Assembly (NCBI GenBank): GCA_025093985.1
Contig: JACAAK010000002.1
Span: 3,782,001-3,846,000 of the forward strand
From: Calvatia gigantea
Taxonomy: Eukaryota; Basidiomycota; Agaricomycetes; Agaricales; Lycoperdaceae
Length of the DNA: 64,000 bases
Direction of reading: 5' to 3'
The position numbers were made by a program, and so were the translations under genes. The first letter of the stretch is position 1, and every line of letters starts with the position of its first letter. The notes beneath the pieces were generated by a model that did not search any database, was not told the origin of the DNA, and saw only the letters and a list, made by a program, of their open reading frames with translations. Below, in pieces: positions 58,782 through 64,000 of this stretch.

Positions 58782-59092
58782 TTTGTGAGACAGGTTGGGG
58801 AAGAAGAGGAGTCCACAGTCATAGGTCGGACCAAGTTCAAATATGGTAACTGAAACATTTCGTACCCTCCCATTTGTAAAGTAGTAGGGGAGTGTTGAGG
58901 GGATAGTTGTGTTGAGGGGACCAAAAGTTGCGAAACACGGTGTATTCGAGGGGGGGGAAAAAGGCGGGGTACATAGTAATTTACGAGGGTTTTATGTAGT
59001 CACAGAATATAGAGTATTTTGAAATTGTGGATTGGACATCCCAGAATCCCGGATTCCAACAAGTTGCTCTCCTTCTACCTTGTCCTCACAAA

Positions 59093-59702
59093 ATGCCTGG
59101 CACCCGAATATTCTCCTATCGTTCGAAGCCATTCCGAGGCTCAGTGGTCCGGAAAACGGCTGTCAGGGGCCTTGGAACAGGATTCTTACTACCCTGTTCC
59201 CACCTGATTCTGAATTCACGGCTGTACCTCAGTGTTACCGACCCCACTTCAACAGGGTGGCTGACTTCACGGTCATGTTTCACATCAAACCTCAGAATCG
59301 TCCAGTCCTTATTGTCGAGGTCTTAAGGTCTTCACTGTTAGATTATAACCAATCTCGGTAGGATGCGGACGAACGGATGATGGAGTGATTTCGAGATTGC
59401 AGGGGTAAGTATAAGTGTGATCTCACCCAATCGTATTCATTTACACAAGGAAATCAGATTGGTGCCCCAGTTCTGCCTTACGTGGTATCAGTGCAATAGG
59501 CACCCAGATAGCATTCTACAGCCTGAATGTACAGAACCCTCAAGAGCTCATCATCCCTCATTACGTTGATCCCGAGGGAAATGGGGCGATAGACACCACA
59601 CCTCGTGAGTGGTGGTCGCTGGATGTGCTGTCAGAGGAGGGCGAGGCCGAAATTCGTCGGGTGGTAGATAAGATCAAGGCAGAATGTAAAGCCCAGGGAT
59701 AG
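59093..59702 (+). pseudogene. Same repeated family, copy 2, broken
   Basis: The start context has lost one C (ATGCCTGGCACC instead of ATGCCCTGGCACC), which shifts the frame at codon 2. The body then reads WHPNILLSFEAIP, GPWNRILTTLFPPDSEF, NRVADFTVMFHI and VLIVEVLRSS before a stop at 59359-59361. An intron with GTAAGT (~59404) and an ATCAG acceptor leads to RGISAIGTQIAFYS, then EWWSLDVLSEEGEAEI and VDKIKAECKAQG. The C-terminal half is the cleanest of all copies and shows what the family end should look like. Confidence 0.65.
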
Positions 59703-59723
59703 TTTTAGCTAGCTTTCTCGTTT

Positions 59724-59996
59724 TCATTCACCCGCCGAAGGTTTCAAGAGCTCGACAATGAGGACTGTTCGATTCTTAAGTTTGACATCGAATATGACTA
59801 TCAAGTCAGCCACCAGGTTGGTGTGGGTGTGGGGCCGGCAATCGTAAGGTGTAAGTTACCGTGTAACCATAAGTTCAGAATCGGGCGCCGGGAACAGGGT
59901 GGTCAGAATCCTGTTCCACGGCCCCTGATACTCATTTTCCAAAGCATTGACAAGAATAGCTTCGAACGACAGGAGGACATTCCGGTGCCAAGGCAT
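59724..59996 (-). pseudogene. Same repeated family, copy 3, N-terminal half only
   Basis: Minus-strand start MPWHRNVLLSFEAILVNALE and GPWNRILTTLF, then an insertion that stops the frame at about 59855, while VADLIVIFDVKLKNRTVLIV resumes downstream and ends at PSAGE plus a stop. The C-terminal half is absent. It lies tail-to-tail with copy 2, separated by ~20 bases, so copies 2 and 3 form an inverted pair. Confidence 0.65.
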
Positions 59997-60049
59997 TTGA
60001 TAAGACAAGGCTGAGGAAGAAGAAAAGGAGAGAGACCGTCGCGCCATGA

Positions 60050-61540
60050 TGGTGAGGAAATCCGAAACTTATGGACCCCAAAACATTATCACTTAATAAA
60101 TAGGCTCCCCAAGATCACCCGAGACCGGCGGACCGCCCTCCCACTGCCAGATATCCAGGATATCTGGTTTGAACTTCTCATTCCACACCTTTTATCATTT
60201 CAGACACCCCAGGCCTCAAATTTCAAATCCCATTGATGATATGGTTGTGTTTATATTCTGGGACAATAACTGAATGATTGAACTGAGATACCTGCACGAG
60301 CGAGATGTGCGATTCCTCGGCTGTGACTGTGTTCCGTGTTGTTCCCCTGCAATTATCTTTCCAAGACATTGGTACATCTTTTGATACACCATGTCTTATA
60401 GCTATCTGGAAGGTACAAATAGGTTGAGGTGCAACATGTGGGTGACCCCAACTACGTTCCTCTTCGATCTCATCGCCTGAAGCCACTGCTGACCCAGACT
60501 GCCAGTCTTAATCCCAGGGTGCTGCGCGGAGATCGCAGGCTGGTTGCCCATGTAATTGCATTCAACCTATACCTTCAGGACCGACGGTTTGGCCAACACC
60601 CGCCCTATCCCATCACCCCGAGGCTCCGGACCATTCATCATTCCGTCGCCGATCTATGTCTAGTACATTGGCACTCGCGTGCGGACTGCTTCATTTCTCC
60701 ACTCCATCCGTATTACCCCACACGTCAAAAAATATCCCCGTAGCTACCAAACCTTTAACATACTCAAACAGCTCTACAGTTTAGAAAACTTTTGCCAAGT
60801 ACTCATTTGGTTCATTGATTTCCGCGGACACAGTCCTTGGTACAGTATATGCACTGCCATTTCCCTTTCCGCGGTTGGACCTTAAATCAGATTTTTAAAT
60901 TCACTACAACTCCGGTCCTCGTCTTGTTTGTCTGTCTGTCTCTTGTTCCGTTCCCGGGACCTTGGTTCCAGGGCCCTGCGATTGACAGGATGCACTTGCA
61001 CATCAAATTTTCATTAGGTTGTGGTGGGTCCCTACGGTTGCATCCCTCTCATACATATCCCCACAGATCCACTCTCTAGTACCTTCCAGGACGGGAGTTG
61101 CTTGTAATGCATGCCTTCTTTCTTAGGCTACGTCATCTGGGTTGCTATGGCCGAAATAGAAATTCGCTGGCTGGTGAGTAATTCACAGTGCACCTCTATT
61201 ATCTGCATCATGTTGAGATGTTTTATTCCTTCCTCCTGTACACATGCTTTGGACGTGGTTTGGATGGTGTACTGCATAAGCTGTACATATTTTTGATAAG
61301 AGTGCACATTCACACATACCTACATGTAAACATGCGCTGTCCAGAATATAGCTGTGTTTTTGCTTCAGTGCCAGGGATGGAGAATAGTGTGGCCTCAAGG
61401 TGGTGCTCACAGTGAGGGTCCGGCATTCACTAATAGTTGACGTCAAGGGTGACTTGTGGTTGGTGTGGTGGAGCTGACTGTGAACAGTCAAAGATGTGAC
61501 AGCTGCCCTCCATCTCTTCTTCCACAAACTGTTATGCTAA
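60050..61540. other. Intergenic stretch without a recognisable gene
   Basis: Short ORFs only. 60429-60743 contains an HHSVADLCLVHWHSRAD segment faintly like the family core (VADxxVxF), so it may be a further, unrecognisable relic. CpG frequency falls from ~61.1 kb onwards. Confidence 0.3.
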
Positions 61541-62161
61541 ATGGTCTGGCCCGAAAATATCTGCAGGTCATTCAACCTTGTTCCCCAAGCTCAAAATGCT
61601 CTGGAAACTGAACTCTGTGGCCCTTGGACCAGAATTCTGACCAACCTGTTCCCATCTGATGGTGATTTTACCACAGCACCTCACTATATGCTGCCTGGCA
61701 CTGGTTTTTTGGCCTATTTCATGATTCTCTACATGTGTGAGAACAGAAACCACCTGGTCCTCATTGTTGAGCTCAAGTGGCCTTCTGCATTGGATAACAT
61801 CACCAGTCAGGCAGAAGCAGATGTACAGATGAGGAAATACCTTACCAAGCTCAGACATTAAGTACAATATGTGCATCTATCATGTTTGATTCCCTTCATT
61901 TATGGAGGGAAACCAGCCAACTGTCCCCTTCCCACCCTCCAGGGTATTTCTATAATTGGGACTCCAATGGTGTTCTACAAAAAGGATACCCAAGACCCTG
62001 AGGCACCTGTTCACCCTCATCAGATTCCTCACAACAAGACAAAGGTGAACAACACTGCACCACACAGGTGGTGGTCAACAAATCTGTTCTCTCCAATGGG
62101 CAAGGCTAAACTATGGTGCTTGGTGGAGGAAATCAAAGCTGAATGTGCAGCACTGGGGTAG
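61541..62161 (+). pseudogene. Same repeated family, copy 4, in a CpG-free block
   Basis: First exon MVWPENICRSFNLVPQAQNA, GPWTRILTNLFPSDGDF, then LVLIVELKWPSALD and EADVQMRKYL. This is the only copy keeping E-L-K at the putative catalytic strand. A TAA (61859-61861) ends the frame right at the expected donor. The second exon, from about 61917, reads CPLPTLQGISIIGTPMVFY and RWWSTNLFSPMGKAKLWCLV, ending ECAALG and TAG. The exon phases no longer match, so it is probably dead. No CpG dinucleotide occurs anywhere in the copy, unlike copies 1-3. Confidence 0.62.
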
Positions 62162-64000
62162 TTTACCTATTCCCTCTCCCAGTTGCTGTTCACTTGGGGG
62201 CCAAGATTCATAGAAGGTTTCATGTCTGTTTTCCAATCACAGAAGTAATGGGTGTGTTATGACCTTAGTTGGGTGGAACCTCAGGTTGCAACTTAGGCTA
62301 AGACTTGAGGGCAAGTAAGGGGAGAGGAACTGAAGGTGGTTAAGCATACTGAATACAGGAGGATATGTGTATGCTTAAATACAGGGAAGGTCATCCAGTT
62401 GAATGGATGGAGGTACTATGTGTGTCATGACCCACACATGTTCACCTGCTCTCACCTGCTTCCCCCACTTGTAGTCATTGTTACCTTAGTCTGGCTGCAT
62501 TGGGATGCTCTTCATTCTTTCTGTCAGTTGGGCTGATATCCTGTTTTCTACATTAATCTCTATCCCCTTCAACTTCTCCACTATCGCCTTATAGTTAAAA
62601 CTTGATCCTGGTGTCTTGTTAGATGGCTGCCCTCAGTGGCCATCCATTCTTCATTCATCATTACTTTTGTACTTCCCACTTTTCAGACTAGTATATAAAC
62701 CTAGTCCCCATACTTGTAAATCCTTAGTCTGATTATCAACCACAATTACGCCCTCTGATCCTGTTCCTCTCTGTCTCTGTTCCTCCAACCCTCCAACTCT
62801 ACTCCCTCCTGAAATATAGACTTTGACAACAGCAGGAAGGTGCAACACATATGTTGAAGCCACTAAGTCCAAATCTTGTACTCATCTGATTTCACCTGCT
62901 CAGTACGTTCTCACCTGACATCACCTGGCAGCTAACCTTCAGCCAATATCCCATGTAACCCAATCATAACAATGTGAAACGTCTGATGACAATGGCATGG
63001 TAGTATACAAGTGAATACTTGGAGATTGCTGAGACTAAGATAGATGAAACAGGTACATGGTGGATACAAAGTGGAGATGAGTATGCTGATGTGATGAAGA
63101 TGGTGAAATCCACAACAGGGTGCCAGTGCCAATGGGTCAATGTGGCATGTAGAGATACCAACATCTTATCAAATCCAAAAGTAGACAGTGTCATTCATCA
63201 GGAAAAGCATACTTTTCTTATTGCAATTGATAAGGTTCAATAGGGACTTAATAAGGATGAGTAAGATCAATCAGAATGGTGTGTCATTTGATTGGTGATT
63301 TATTATACCTTATTATCAGCACATAAGTACATGACTTTCTTATTATTACATCACCAAGAACCTGATTGATGCTCATTCACCATTGATTCACTCTTGTTCA
63401 TGTAAAATAAGATGTATTATAATGAGGAATTATCACACTAATTTACAGATCATGGAGCCAATAGCTACATAATACAATACACCTTGGACCCTCACACACA
63501 CTCAGCTGCCACCAACCCACTCGCCTAGCAAAGACCAGCTTCCATCTGTCATGGATGTAACAATTCGGCTATGAACACCAGGGTTCTGTAACAGGGTAAG
63601 CATTATATACTTCATCTGTGAATAAGTTTGCTTACCATTGAGAAGGAACAGCAAGAATGCCAGTGGAAAATGCAAGTTATGGTGTTGGTCACAGTATCAG
63701 TTGTGAGCAGGGCCAGCAAGGCAGCCAGTGGTGACAATACTGGTAGGGGGGTTGAGCCAATTAGTTCATGTCAGCCCTTATATATATATCGGAAGGTGGT
63801 AATCACATACCCTGCACACTTGATCCTCATCAGCTACCATACAGACCTCAATGCCATTGGGAATGAGCATAAATTCTCAGTTCAGGTCCAAGCAGGTGGG
63901 ATGTGGTTGTGTAAGTACCCAGTCTTTGTTAAGACGAGCACACCACAATAGTTTGCACTAGTGGTGGAGGGGAATCGTACTCACTGGGTTTGTTGAGATG
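62162..64000. other. CpG-depleted right end, no gene recognised
   Basis: Strongly TG/CA-rich DNA with a handful of CpGs. ORFs (for example 63019-63243 plus, with KSTTGCQCQWVNVACRD, and 63628-63951 plus) are short and match nothing I know. The base composition suggests a decayed, formerly methylated repeat, but I see no transposase, reverse-transcriptase or terminal-repeat signal. Confidence 0.4.

Noticed and set aside
61100..64000. Intact transposon at the CpG-poor end
   Set aside because: No reverse transcriptase, integrase, transposase, terminal repeats or target-site duplications could be found; only the base composition suggests a repeat.

Overview
This window looks like nuclear DNA of a mushroom-forming basidiomycete (Agaricomycetes). 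The basis is dense ~50-60 nt GT-AG introns, class I hydrophobin genes with the conserved four-exon layout, I66-type beta-trefoil protease-inhibitor genes of the kind known from mushrooms, a fungal centrosomin/Mto1-type coiled-coil gene, and no bacterial or organellar signals. Gene families were named by motif recognition only; no database search was possible.

Layout. 0-5.6 kb: an MFS transporter paralogue running off the left edge (minus), an interferon-6-16-like (Ifi-6-16) gene with one stop (minus), a wrecked mismatch-specific thymine/uracil DNA glycosylase (TDG/MUG) copy (plus), and an intact tRNA-Ile(AAU). 5.6-18.3 kb: almost gene-free and low-complexity, with one unrecognised, frame-ambiguous gene at 10.75-11.64 kb. 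18.3-20.3 kb: a ~1 kb tandem duplication carrying two more Ifi-6-16 copies, both broken. 22.2-23.6 kb: a second wrecked TDG/MUG copy, minus strand.

24.9-42 kb: a hydrophobin cluster of eight copies. Five look intact (27.1, 29.0, 32.1, 34.8 and the inverted 39.6 kb copy). Three are broken (25.0, 37.2, 41.3 kb). Every copy keeps a TATA box ~80-90 nt upstream of its start. Most also carry a co-duplicated upstream module of unknown nature. 42.5-46.5 kb: a mosaic of duplicated I66-inhibitor pseudogenes, a 5' fragment of the Mto1-type gene, and orphan hydrophobin 3' flank, which points to unequal recombination.

46.9-56.4 kb: the best-preserved single-copy-like block. It holds the Mto1/Pcp1-type microtubule-organiser gene (three apparent 1-nt insertions), a complete 13-exon MFS transporter (467 aa) and a C2-domain protein with one in-frame TGA. 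56.4-62.2 kb: four copies, in both orientations, of a repeated family with a possible PD-(D/E)XK-like core; one has an intact spliced frame. From ~61.5 kb the sequence becomes almost free of CpG, with about 1 kb containing none.

Taken together, this is an accessory, duplication-prone region in which several small families (MFS x2, TDG x2, Ifi-6-16 x3, hydrophobin x8, I66 x3, Mto1 x2, PD-(D/E)XK-like x4) were copied locally and mostly decayed. The genes do not form one pathway. Many lesions are single-base indels, so some apparent pseudogenes could be uncorrected assembly errors; this cannot be settled from the sequence alone.
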